From assembly GCA_016936095.1 (NCBI GenBank), contig JAFGPR010000048.1, forward strand, positions 1 to 36,891: DNA of 36,891 nt. Direction: 5' to 3'. The notes beneath the pieces were generated by a model that did not search any database, had not been told where the DNA came from, and saw only the letters and a program-made list of their open reading frames with translations. Each line of letters starts with the position of its first letter. Within the stretch, counting starts at the first letter, position 1. The DNA comes from Ignavibacteriales bacterium. Its GTDB lineage: Bacteria; Bacteroidota; Ignavibacteria; Ignavibacteriales; Melioribacteraceae. Position numbers and translations under genes: made by a program. Below are positions 29,965 to 36,891 of this stretch, in pieces.

Positions 29965-32736
29965 ATGAAAAAATATTTTTATTTTTTATTAGTTCTTAAC
30001 ATTATCTCATTTGCTCAAGAAAATAATCAACCGAAAATTAATCCTCCAATCTATATTGCATTTCTTTGGCATATGCACCAACCAATATATTATCCTTATG
30101 AAACAGTAATACAGACAGATCAGAATAATAGATATAGCTTTTCTGTAGTTGATGTACATAACCAAAGAACAGGCCCTTACACAAGTTGGCCAAAAGATGC
30201 AGTGCAAACGGGTATTACAGCAGGAATGGCTAATTTTGGTGCACAAGTTAGTTTTTCGGGTTCTTTAATTGAAAATCTAAATGTACTTGAGACAAATGGG
30301 AATACCAATTTCCAAAATTGGAAGAATAATTGGAATACAATTAAGACACAAAATACTTCTCTTGGTAATCCTCGTCTTGATATGGTAGCATTCGGATATT
30401 TCCATCCTTTAATGGGATTGACTGATTCAACTGATATGGTTAAGCAAATCCAAAAACATAAAACATCTTTTAGTAGCAATTTTTCAGGAAGTTATTCGAA
30501 GGGGATGTTTCCACCAGAAAATGCTTTTGCTCCTGATATGATACCGGCTCTTGTTGAAGAGGGAATTGAATGGGTTATTGTAGATAATTTCCATTTTGAA
30601 AGAGCCTGTAATAGTTATCCATATAATACAGGTGGTAGCGTGGTGGAACCAAATACAGCTGATCAATTAAATAGCAATCCAGATGATTGGTTACAAATTA
30701 ATGGCTTATGGGCACCAACTAAAGTATCAGCACAATGGTCAAGGCAACCCCATTATGTCGAATATGTTAATCCACAAACTGGAGAAGTAAGTCAAATAAT
30801 AGCAATTCCCGGGGATAGATATTTAGGTAACGAAGATGGTAGGGGAGGATTTGGAGCGTTAAATTATGAATACGTTATGAGTCAATTAGAATCTTACAAT
30901 ACTGATCCAAATCATCCTATTTTAATTGTATTACCACATGATGGTGATAACTATGGAGGTGGTACAGATAGTTATTATGGATCAAATTTTCAAAGTTTTG
31001 TAGATTGGCTATCAAACAATCCAAGTAGATTTGTTTGTACAACTATTGAAGATTATCTTGAAATGTTTCCACCAGATCCTAATGATGTAATTCACGTTGA
31101 AAATGGTTCGTGGGTAGGTGCGGATGCTGGTGATCCCGAATTTAAGAAATGGCTTGGTGATCCTAATCAATCTGGTTATAGTTATGATAGAAATAGTTGG
31201 GCTGTAGTAACTGCTGGTAAAAATTGGGTTGAAACAGCTGAACATCAATCGTCTGTGAACAGCAATACTATTGAGGCATGGAAATGGTATTCAGTTTCTC
31301 AAACAAGTTGTTATTGGTATTGGGATGGAACAGAAATATGGGATTCAAATCCAACAAGGGCAATCAATCAGTCAATAAATTATGCTCAATTAGTTGTCAA
31401 TAAAAATAATGATTTAACACCACCATCTATTTTTAGACCCCAGAGAGATCCATACAATCCAGGTGGAACAGAATGGGGCACAACAATGACTAATGATCTG
31501 ACGATTTGGACATTAGTATATGATTTAAATGGATTAGATTCGGTTAAATTAAAATATAGAATTGATCAAGATGGAATAAATTCTACTTTAACAAATCAAA
31601 ATGAAATTTATGAGGGGGGTGTGGATGTTGGAGAGTGGATTACAATTGATATGGATTCTTCTACTTGGACATCCATAACAGATCCACTACCAAATATAAA
31701 AGCAAAATTATTTTTTGCAACGATTAATGATTCAAATAATGTATTATTGGACTATTATGTTGAAGCTAAAGATAAGAAAGGAAATGTATCAAAATCTATT
31801 ATTCAACATGTATGGATAGGTGCCAGCACCGGTGGTGCAGGTGGAGACGAAGGTGTCTATTGGGAACCAGCTCAACCTACGATTGATGATACTATTACTG
31901 TATATGTTTCTGATGCAACTCAAGGGGGTAAGTTACATTGGGGAGTTAATAACAGTGGTTCAAATTGGAATAAACCTGATTCAGTTTATTGGCCTGAAAA
32001 TACTACAGTATGGACGGATGGTAAAGCAGTTGAAACTCCTTTTGTCGGTCCGGATGGCGAGAACAAACTTAAAATAAAAATTGGTCCCTTTAATAAACCT
32101 GAACAAAGCGTTGGACGAGTTGTATTTGTTATACACTACAATGATGATTCTTGGGATAATAATAATGGTGTAGATTACTTAATTGGCATAACAGGGGGGA
32201 TTGCTCCAAGTTTTGTAGTAGATGGTGCTTTAGATGCTGGAGCTACAAAAGTGGCAACCAATACTAATGATTTATATGTTGATTGGACAAGCCCAATTTT
32301 ATATTTAGCTACTCAATCAGCTCAAAATGTAGGAGGAGATATTTTTATTTTTATTGCTGATACTGGTGATACCTTAACTATAGCTCCATGGGCAAAATCA
32401 GGGCAAGTTTACCAATGGGAGTCATATATTGGAGATGAAAGTAGTAATAATTGGTGTGGATGGTTCGATGCATCTACTTCGACAACTGTTGAAAATGCAG
32501 CCGAAGATTATTTAGAAGGAACAATAAATCTGTACCAAGAATTCGGTTATATTCCCTCAAAGATTTATATAGCAGTGGGTAAATATCAAACTACAGATGG
32601 AGGAGCATTGCAAAATCAGGTTCCTATATCTCAAGATAGCAACGGGAATATTGAGTTTATAGAATTTTATGAGTACATTATTTCTCAAGAACTTCGACTT
32701 AATCTTAAGATATTTCTACAGGGCGCATACAGATAA
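29965..32736 (+). CDS. Secreted glycoside hydrolase family 57 protein
   Basis: A 923-residue exported GH57-type enzyme (α-amylase/amylopullulanase-like, acting on α-glucans). The signal peptide ends ISFAQ (about 17). The catalytic domain has FLWHMHQPIYYP (HMHQP at 36-40), DMVAFGYFHPLMGL (about 140), MFPPENAFAPDMI with the likely nucleophile E185, and LPHDGDNYGGG with the acid/base-type D326/D328. A second half follows: a β-rich region to about 600, then a carbohydrate-binding-like domain (about 628-745: VYWEPAQPTIDDTITVYVSD, FVIHYNDDSWDNNNG), then a further β domain. The C-terminus reads EYIISQELRLNLKIFLQGAYR and stops there, close to a motif that usually opens another domain (see findings). 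Confidence 0.9.
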   Translation: MKKYFYFLLVLNIISFAQENNQPKINPPIYIAFLWHMHQPIYYPYETVIQTDQNNRYSFSVVDVHNQRTGPYTSWPKDAVQTGITAGMANFGAQVSFSGSLIENLNVLETNGNTNFQNWKNNWNTIKTQNTSLGNPRLDMVAFGYFHPLMGLTDSTDMVKQIQKHKTSFSSNFSGSYSKGMFPPENAFAPDMIPALVEEGIEWVIVDNFHFERACNSYPYNTGGSVVEPNTADQLNSNPDDWLQINGLWAPTKVSAQWSRQPHYVEYVNPQTGEVSQIIAIPGDRYLGNEDGRGGFGALNYEYVMSQLESYNTDPNHPILIVLPHDGDNYGGGTDSYYGSNFQSFVDWLSNNPSRFVCTTIEDYLEMFPPDPNDVIHVENGSWVGADAGDPEFKKWLGDPNQSGYSYDRNSWAVVTAGKNWVETAEHQSSVNSNTIEAWKWYSVSQTSCYWYWDGTEIWDSNPTRAINQSINYAQLVVNKNNDLTPPSIFRPQRDPYNPGGTEWGTTMTNDLTIWTLVYDLNGLDSVKLKYRIDQDGINSTLTNQNEIYEGGVDVGEWITIDMDSSTWTSITDPLPNIKAKLFFATINDSNNVLLDYYVEAKDKKGNVSKSIIQHVWIGASTGGAGGDEGVYWEPAQPTIDDTITVYVSDATQGGKLHWGVNNSGSNWNKPDSVYWPENTTVWTDGKAVETPFVGPDGENKLKIKIGPFNKPEQSVGRVVFVIHYNDDSWDNNNGVDYLIGITGGIAPSFVVDGALDAGATKVATNTNDLYVDWTSPILYLATQSAQNVGGDIFIFIADTGDTLTIAPWAKSGQVYQWESYIGDESSNNWCGWFDASTSTTVENAAEDYLEGTINLYQEFGYIPSKIYIAVGKYQTTDGGALQNQVPISQDSNGNIEFIEFYEYIISQELRLNLKIFLQGAYR

Positions 32737-32780
32737 ACTTTATATATTTAATTTGAGATAAGTTGAATTAAATGTAATAA

Positions 32781-32806
32781 AAAAGCCAGGTTATATCCTG
32801 GCTTTT
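32781..32806. terminator. Bidirectional Rho-independent terminator
   Basis: A 10-bp stem (AAAAGCCAGG at 32781-32790 with CCTGGCTTTT at 32797-32806) and a 6-base loop between the convergent GH57 and aldehyde dehydrogenase genes. T runs exist on both strands, so it can end transcription both ways. Confidence 0.9.
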
Positions 32807-32824
32807 ACGTTTTATCAGAGTTAA

Positions 32825-34357
32825 TTATATATCGAATTTGATGCCCTGAGCGAGTGGTAATTTGGAACCATAATTAATTGTATTTGTTTGTCTTCGCATA
32901 TATGCTTTCCAAGCATCAGAACCAGATTCACGTCCACCACCTGTTTCTTTTTCTCCACCAAATGCTCCACCGATTTCTGCTCCCGAAGTACCGATATTCA
33001 CATTAGCAATGCCACAATCTGAACCGACAGTAGATAGAAATTCTTCAGCTTCTTGGAGATCATCTGTAAATATTGCTGAAGATAAACCCTGAACGACATT
33101 ATTATGAATTTCAATTGCTTTGCTAACATTTCCTGTATATTTTATCAGATATAATATTGGAGCGAAAGTTTCTTCCTGTACTATTTCATAGTGATTTTCA
33201 GCTTCTACTATTGCTGGTTTTACATAACATCCAGATTTGTATTCTTCACCTTCTAAAACTTCACCACCGTATATTAGTTTTCCACCCTCTTCTTTTGCTT
33301 TTTGTAATGCATTAACAAAAGATATTACAGCTGCTTTGTCAATTAGAGGTCCAATATGATTTTTTTCGTCAAGTGGATTACCGATCTTAACAGTTTGATA
33401 TGCTTTTAGCAATGATTCTTTAATCTTATCATAAATTTCTGAATGTATAATTAAACGGCGGGTAGTTGTACATCTCTGTCCTGCAGTTCCAACAGCACCA
33501 AATACAACCGCTGGAATTGCCGTTTGTAAATTTGCATTTGGTGTAATTATGATTGCATTATTACCACCTAATTCAAGAATTGTTTTTCCAAATCTTTTCG
33601 CAATAACCTCATTAGCATGACGACCAACAGCAGTTGAACCAGTTATAGAAACAAGAGGAACGCGTTTATCAGTAAGAAATTTCTCCCCAATACTAGAACC
33701 ACGTCCTATAACTAATGAAAATAATCCTTCGGGTAGTTCGTTAGCTTTAATGACATTTGCTAAAATATTTTGAACAGCAATAGCTGTTAGTGGAGTTTTT
33801 GATGATGGTTTCCAAAGATTTGAATCTCCACATACGGTTGCAATCATAGCATTCCATGACCATACAGCAACCGGGAAATTGAACGCTGAAATAATTCCGA
33901 TAATTCCAAGCGGATGGTATTGATCATACATTCTGTGTTTTTCTCTTTCCGAGTGCATCGTGAAGCCGTATAATTGACGAGATAATCCAACAGCAAAATC
34001 GCAGATGTCAATCATTTCTTGAACTTCGCCAAGACCTTCCTGTAAAGATTTTCCCATTTCATAAGAGACTAATGTCCCAAGTGGTTTCTTGTATTTTCTT
34101 AATTCTTCACCAATTAGTCTGACTATTTCGCCTCTCTTAGGTGCAGGAATTGTTCGCCAGTATTTGTATGCTTCATGTGCTTGTTCAACTACTTTGTCAA
34201 AATCTTCAGCTGATGCCTGATATACAGTAGCAATTTGTTTCCCATCAACAGGTGATACTACTTTTAATTCACCTTGGTCAGTTGTTTCAAACCATTTTAA
34301 TCCGGTCGATGCACCGTAGTTTTTCTCTTTGATTCCTAATTCCTTTAAGAATTCCAT
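32825..34357 (-). CDS. Aldehyde dehydrogenase, ALDH7-like
   Basis: An NAD(P)-dependent aldehyde dehydrogenase of 510 residues. Motifs in order are AFNFPVAVWSWN (catalytic Asn), WKPSSKTPLTA (Lys183 of the cofactor site), SITGSTAVGRHANEV, LELGGNN with catalytic Glu262, GQRCTTTRRL with nucleophile Cys296, and EETFAPILYLIKY. The overall sequence, including GRESGSDAWKAYMRRQTNTINYG at the end, follows the ALDH7/antiquitin group. That group oxidises α-aminoadipate semialdehyde in lysine degradation, but the substrate here is not proven and no lysine-pathway gene lies nearby. It starts 15 bases after the Rrf2 gene, with GGAG in between, so the regulator and enzyme form an operon. Confidence 0.93.
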   Translation of the reverse strand: MEFLKELGIKEKNYGASTGLKWFETTDQGELKVVSPVDGKQIATVYQASAEDFDKVVEQAHEAYKYWRTIPAPKRGEIVRLIGEELRKYKKPLGTLVSYEMGKSLQEGLGEVQEMIDICDFAVGLSRQLYGFTMHSEREKHRMYDQYHPLGIIGIISAFNFPVAVWSWNAMIATVCGDSNLWKPSSKTPLTAIAVQNILANVIKANELPEGLFSLVIGRGSSIGEKFLTDKRVPLVSITGSTAVGRHANEVIAKRFGKTILELGGNNAIIITPNANLQTAIPAVVFGAVGTAGQRCTTTRRLIIHSEIYDKIKESLLKAYQTVKIGNPLDEKNHIGPLIDKAAVISFVNALQKAKEEGGKLIYGGEVLEGEEYKSGCYVKPAIVEAENHYEIVQEETFAPILYLIKYTGNVSKAIEIHNNVVQGLSSAIFTDDLQEAEEFLSTVGSDCGIANVNIGTSGAEIGGAFGGEKETGGGRESGSDAWKAYMRRQTNTINYGSKLPLAQGIKFDI

Positions 34358-34372
34358 TTGCTCTCCTTTTTG

Positions 34373-34807
34373 TTATTTATAATTGGATTTAATATTGATT
34401 TTTTCCATTAGAGAATTCAGCGAAATATTTCGCATCTTATCTTCAATATCTACTTGAATTTCTGAAAATAAATTGATAAAATATGAATAAAACGTTTTAG
34501 ATTGTTTGAAATTTTTCCCACTTACCTTATTTACATCAAGATGAAAGGCTTTTCGATTTTCAATTCCACAATACACTTCTTGCATATTTATTTCAATTGG
34601 ATTTTTATTTAGAATGAATCCACCTTTTTTTCCTTTAATACTTGAAACAATATTAACAGCAGATAATTGAGAAAGTAACATCCTAATTTTCGATGCATTT
34701 ATTCCGATGGACTTTGATATTTCAGCACTGCTTTTTGGAGTAGGAAATGATTCAGCGAGATAACAAAGTGCCTTTATAGAGGCTGATAATTTCGTAGATG
34801 TTGACAT
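34373..34807 (-). CDS. Rrf2-family transcriptional regulator
   Basis: A 144-residue winged-helix repressor of the Rrf2 family. The N-terminal HTH region is SASIKALCYLAESFP, SAEISKSIGINASKIRMLLS, then the wing VSSIKGKKGGFILNKNP. The three-Cys iron-sulfur cluster of IscR and NsrR is absent: only two Cys (about 15 and 79) are seen and they are not in the cluster arrangement. It is probably not an Fe-S sensor, unless another ligand or redox signal is used. It is cotranscribed with, and upstream of, the aldehyde dehydrogenase, so it may respond to an aldehyde or electrophile. The palindrome at 34818-34842 just before its start could be its own operator. Confidence 0.9.
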   Translation of the reverse strand: MSTSTKLSASIKALCYLAESFPTPKSSAEISKSIGINASKIRMLLSQLSAVNIVSSIKGKKGGFILNKNPIEINMQEVYCGIENRKAFHLDVNKVSGKNFKQSKTFYSYFINLFSEIQVDIEDKMRNISLNSLMEKINIKSNYK

Positions 34808-34817
34808 AATTTGTTTT

Positions 34818-34842
34818 AATTGTTATAGCAAGTGTAACAATT
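34818..34842. promoter_or_regulatory. Candidate operator of the Rrf2 regulator
   Basis: A perfect 8-bp palindrome AATTGTTA (34818-34825) and TAACAATT (34835-34842) with a 9-base spacer. It begins 11 bases before the Rrf2 start codon. Similar half-sites (TTACAAAATT, TTACAATTTT) follow at about 34859-34879 in the same divergent region. No binding data; inference from position and symmetry. Confidence 0.5.
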
Positions 34843-34949
34843 TAATATTTAATAATCAATTACAAAATTTTACAATTTTATGTTGATTTGATTAAAAATT
34901 TATGTATTTTTAGATAAAGTAATAAAATTATTAAATGAAAAGGTAAAAA

Positions 34950-35246
34950 ATGAAAATTCTAAAAATATCTAGAATATTTGCAGGTTTATTATTGTTTACT
35001 GCAGTTTTTAATTTACCAATGGGTTATTATCATTTCTTACGTGCAGCTGTAATTTTGGTCGCAATATTAAATATTTTTATTGAGTTGAAATATATCAACA
35101 AAATTTGGCTTGTCTTTTTTACTATAACAATAATTATTTTTAATCCAATAATTCCATTTAAATTTAGTTCTGGAGTTTGGACATTTATTGATATTTTATT
35201 CGGAATAATCTTTATCATAAGTGGCTTATCAATGCGAAAAGCTTGA
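34950..35246 (+). CDS. Small DUF6804-like membrane protein
   Basis: A 98-residue hydrophobic protein with three to four membrane helices: IFAGLLLFTAVFNLP, FLRAAVILVAILNIF, IWLVFFTITIIIFNPIIPF and FIDILFGIIFIISGLSM. The MGYYHFLRAAV turn and the FNPIIPFKF segment followed by WTFIDI are the signature I associate with DUF6804. Its function is unknown. It is transcribed away from the Rrf2 gene across the operator region, so it might be under the same control. It is followed by a 75-base gap with no gene. Confidence 0.75.
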   Translation: MKILKISRIFAGLLLFTAVFNLPMGYYHFLRAAVILVAILNIFIELKYINKIWLVFFTITIIIFNPIIPFKFSSGVWTFIDILFGIIFIISGLSMRKA

Positions 35247-35321
35247 AACTAAAAATTATTTAATTAATCAACTTGCTAAAGATGATTTTTAATGGAGAAA
35301 CAAGAATATATTGCTAGGGAT

Positions 35322-36719
35322 TCAGATAATTTTTCTATCCTTGTCTTTTGTTAAAATTTCTTTTGCTTTGTCTCCATATCCTTCTCTACCTAATAGTCCA
35401 TAAGTAGCAATTTTTCCAGCTTCAACCCCTGGTTGATTGAATGCATCAATATTGTATAATTCACCTGCAAATGCAGTCTGAATCTCGTATAACATAATAA
35501 ATTGACCTATTGTGTATTCATTAATTTTTGGGAAAATTATTTTACAACAAGGTCGCCCTTTTGAGGAAATTGCATATTCGGTTGCTTTCATTTCGGAGTT
35601 AAATAGTTCAGATAATTTGTGCCCCGACAAATAGTCTAATGATGAATAATTAGTTCGGAATTTTGGAATTGTTGTGTCATTTCTAAATTCTTCTATTTGT
35701 AAGAAAGTAAATACTTTATTGTTTGGTCCTTCCGTGTATAATTGAACTTGTGAATGTTGGTCTGTAACACCGAGTGCTTTTACAGGTGTTTGACCGATAG
35801 CAATTATCTCACCATTTCTATTTCTATTTTTCCCAAGACTTTCTGCCCAAAGTTGTCTATACCAGTCAGCCCAATAATAAAGAGAATTAGAATAGCTAAA
35901 CATAACGGAAATGTTTTTCTTCTTTTGTGTATCCAGTAAGTAGTGGAAAGTTGCGTTCAAGTAAGCAGGATTTTCGAGTAATTTTTCTGTTTGACATTTT
36001 TTTAGCATATCTTCCGCACCTTTTAGTAAATTTTCAATTTTAATATTTGCAAAACCTGCTGTTAATAGTCCAACACTAGAAAGGACAGAAAATCTACCTC
36101 CAACATTTTCTGGAATAGTAAAAGAATTGATTTTATATTTATCAACTATTTTTCTCAAATCACCATTCTTTTCATCGGTTGTAATTACAAGGTTACGAGT
36201 GAATTTATTCTTTAATTTCCTTTTCAATAAGTCAACGATTATTAAGAATTGGGCTGCTGTTTCTGCGGTTGAACCTGATTTTGAAATTACATTAAACAAT
36301 GTCTTTTTTATATCAATTGTTCTGAGAAAATTGTAGACATATTCTGGATCAATATTATCAAGAATAAATATTTTTAGTCCTTTTCTTTCTTTTTTTGGAA
36401 GAAAATTATGAAAAGTATGTTTTAAAGAATTTAACAAAGCAATATTTCCGAGTGCTGATCCACCAATTCCAAGCACAACGAAATTTTCAAATCTATCTTT
36501 ATTTAACTTCACAAATTTATTTATATCTTTCACAAGTTTCTTATCGAAAGGTAAATTGTAAAACCCGATCTTATCACTTTCTTTATCATTGGTTAAAATT
36601 TTATGATAAGTCTTTGTTATTTCAGAAAATCTTTCAATTTCCAAAATAGAAATTCCTTCTGAACCAATATTTTCTGCAAGCAAATTGGTATAATCAAATT
36701 TTAATGGTAATTTTTTCAT
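35322..36719 (-). CDS. pgi: Glucose-6-phosphate isomerase
   Basis: Interconverts glucose 6-phosphate and fructose 6-phosphate in glycolysis and gluconeogenesis. At 465 residues it is the shorter bacterial class. Motifs: VVLGIGGSALG (81-91), VISKSGSTAETAAQF (144-158), ENVGGRFSVLSSVGL (the PGI signature), DQHSQVQLYTEGP and QPGVEAGK near the end, which carries a catalytic Lys. The start is fixed by AAGGAG at 36727-36732 on the minus strand, and a TAAATTTG box at 36759-36766 lies ahead. It is the only gene of its unit and may supply hexose phosphates made from the GH57 products. Confidence 0.96.
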   Translation of the reverse strand: MKKLPLKFDYTNLLAENIGSEGISILEIERFSEITKTYHKILTNDKESDKIGFYNLPFDKKLVKDINKFVKLNKDRFENFVVLGIGGSALGNIALLNSLKHTFHNFLPKKERKGLKIFILDNIDPEYVYNFLRTIDIKKTLFNVISKSGSTAETAAQFLIIVDLLKRKLKNKFTRNLVITTDEKNGDLRKIVDKYKINSFTIPENVGGRFSVLSSVGLLTAGFANIKIENLLKGAEDMLKKCQTEKLLENPAYLNATFHYLLDTQKKKNISVMFSYSNSLYYWADWYRQLWAESLGKNRNRNGEIIAIGQTPVKALGVTDQHSQVQLYTEGPNNKVFTFLQIEEFRNDTTIPKFRTNYSSLDYLSGHKLSELFNSEMKATEYAISSKGRPCCKIIFPKINEYTIGQFIMLYEIQTAFAGELYNIDAFNQPGVEAGKIATYGLLGREGYGDKAKEILTKDKDRKII

Positions 36720-36758
36720 TTATCACTCCTTAAATACTTTATTTGCAAAAATTTATTT

Positions 36759-36766
36759 CAAATTTA
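36759..36766 (-). promoter_or_regulatory. pgi: Candidate pgi -7 box (TAAATTTG)
   Basis: On the minus strand TAAATTTG matches TAnnTTTG, 39 bases before the pgi ATG. A -33 TTG is not obvious. Confidence 0.4.
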
Positions 36767-36828
36767 ATAATTTTTACTTTAATTTAGTATTAACTTTTAA
36801 TAAATTTTAGAAACTTCTGAAAAATTAA

Positions 36829-36859
36829 TTGACATTGATAAAAATTTTAAATATTATTG
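36829..36859 (+). promoter_or_regulatory. Promoter of the gene starting at 36884
   Basis: TTGACA at 36829-36834 followed by TATTATTG at 36852-36859. This fits the general σ70 form (TTGACA-N17-TATTAT) and, with N20, the clade form TTG-N20-TAnnTTTG with one mismatch. It precedes an AAGGGG ribosome binding site. Confidence 0.6.
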
Positions 36860-36883
36860 TAGTCAAAAAGATAAGGGGAAAAA

Positions 36884-36891
36884 ATGCGAAG
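36884..36891 (+). CDS. Start of an unidentified gene cut by the window end
   Basis: ATG at 36884, preceded by AAGGGG at 36873-36878 and the promoter above, opens a reading frame of which only Met-Arg and part of a third codon are visible. Nothing can be said of its product. Confidence 0.5.

Noticed and set aside
29328-32806. A polysaccharide utilisation locus around the GH57 gene
   Set aside because: There is no SusC/SusD pair, sugar transporter or regulator beside it; the TonB receptor is 22 kb away.

Overview
The window is 36.9 kb of AT-rich (roughly 30% GC by eye), densely packed bacterial chromosome. Several features point to the Bacteroidota/Chlorobi/Ignavibacteria group, probably an Ignavibacteria-like lineage. 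These are a long-form IspH, a TonB-dependent receptor with an N-terminal carboxypeptidase-regulatory domain, an ExbB-ExbD-ExbD cluster, many lipoproteins, a small protein resembling the Bacteroidetes DUF4295 family, and promoters of the form TTG-N20/21-TAnnTTTG. Many genes also carry clear Shine-Dalgarno sequences (AAGGAG, AGGAGG), which is less typical of Flavobacteria-type genomes. The lineage is inferred from gene content; no rRNA is present. I found no tRNA, rRNA, CRISPR array, insertion sequence, prophage or integrase.

Layout. 1-3.0 kb: the end of a DUF3108 protein, a small secreted protein, ispH, a 54-residue DUF4295-like protein with its own terminator, then a decayed NifU-type gene on the minus strand. 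3.1-10.4 kb (minus): an RsmI-like methyltransferase with proS, a TonB-dependent receptor, and a U32 protein overlapping a cation/proton antiporter. 10.5-15.4 kb (plus): a membrane metallophosphoesterase, a broken TraB/GumN gene, a two-gene envelope operon of unknown function, and a lipoprotein. 15.5-18.3 kb (minus): polA. 18.5-29.3 kb (plus): a small outer-membrane-like protein, a secreted endonuclease/exonuclease/phosphatase protein, exbB-exbD-exbD, yqeY-cvpA-mutS2, a SPOR lipoprotein, ssb, a CNNM/CorC transporter, a small membrane protein, an MCE/MlaD protein and acpS. 29.3-32.8 kb (plus): an HNH protein without a normal start codon and a secreted GH57 glycosidase. 32.8-36.7 kb: an Rrf2-aldehyde dehydrogenase operon (minus), a DUF6804 membrane protein (plus), pgi (minus), and the first codons of another plus-strand gene.

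Function. Most genes are housekeeping: isoprenoid precursor synthesis, tRNA charging, replication and repair, fatty-acid carrier activation, and sugar-phosphate metabolism. The rest are envelope functions: energised outer-membrane transport, lipid trafficking, lipoproteins and polysaccharide degradation. I did not find a convincing new multi-gene system.

The most unusual features are three genes with disabling or odd lesions (NifU-like, TraB/GumN-like, HNH without a start codon), the isolated DUF4295-like gene, an imperfect inverted repeat between convergent genes ahead of the polA stop, and a palindromic candidate operator in front of the Rrf2 gene.
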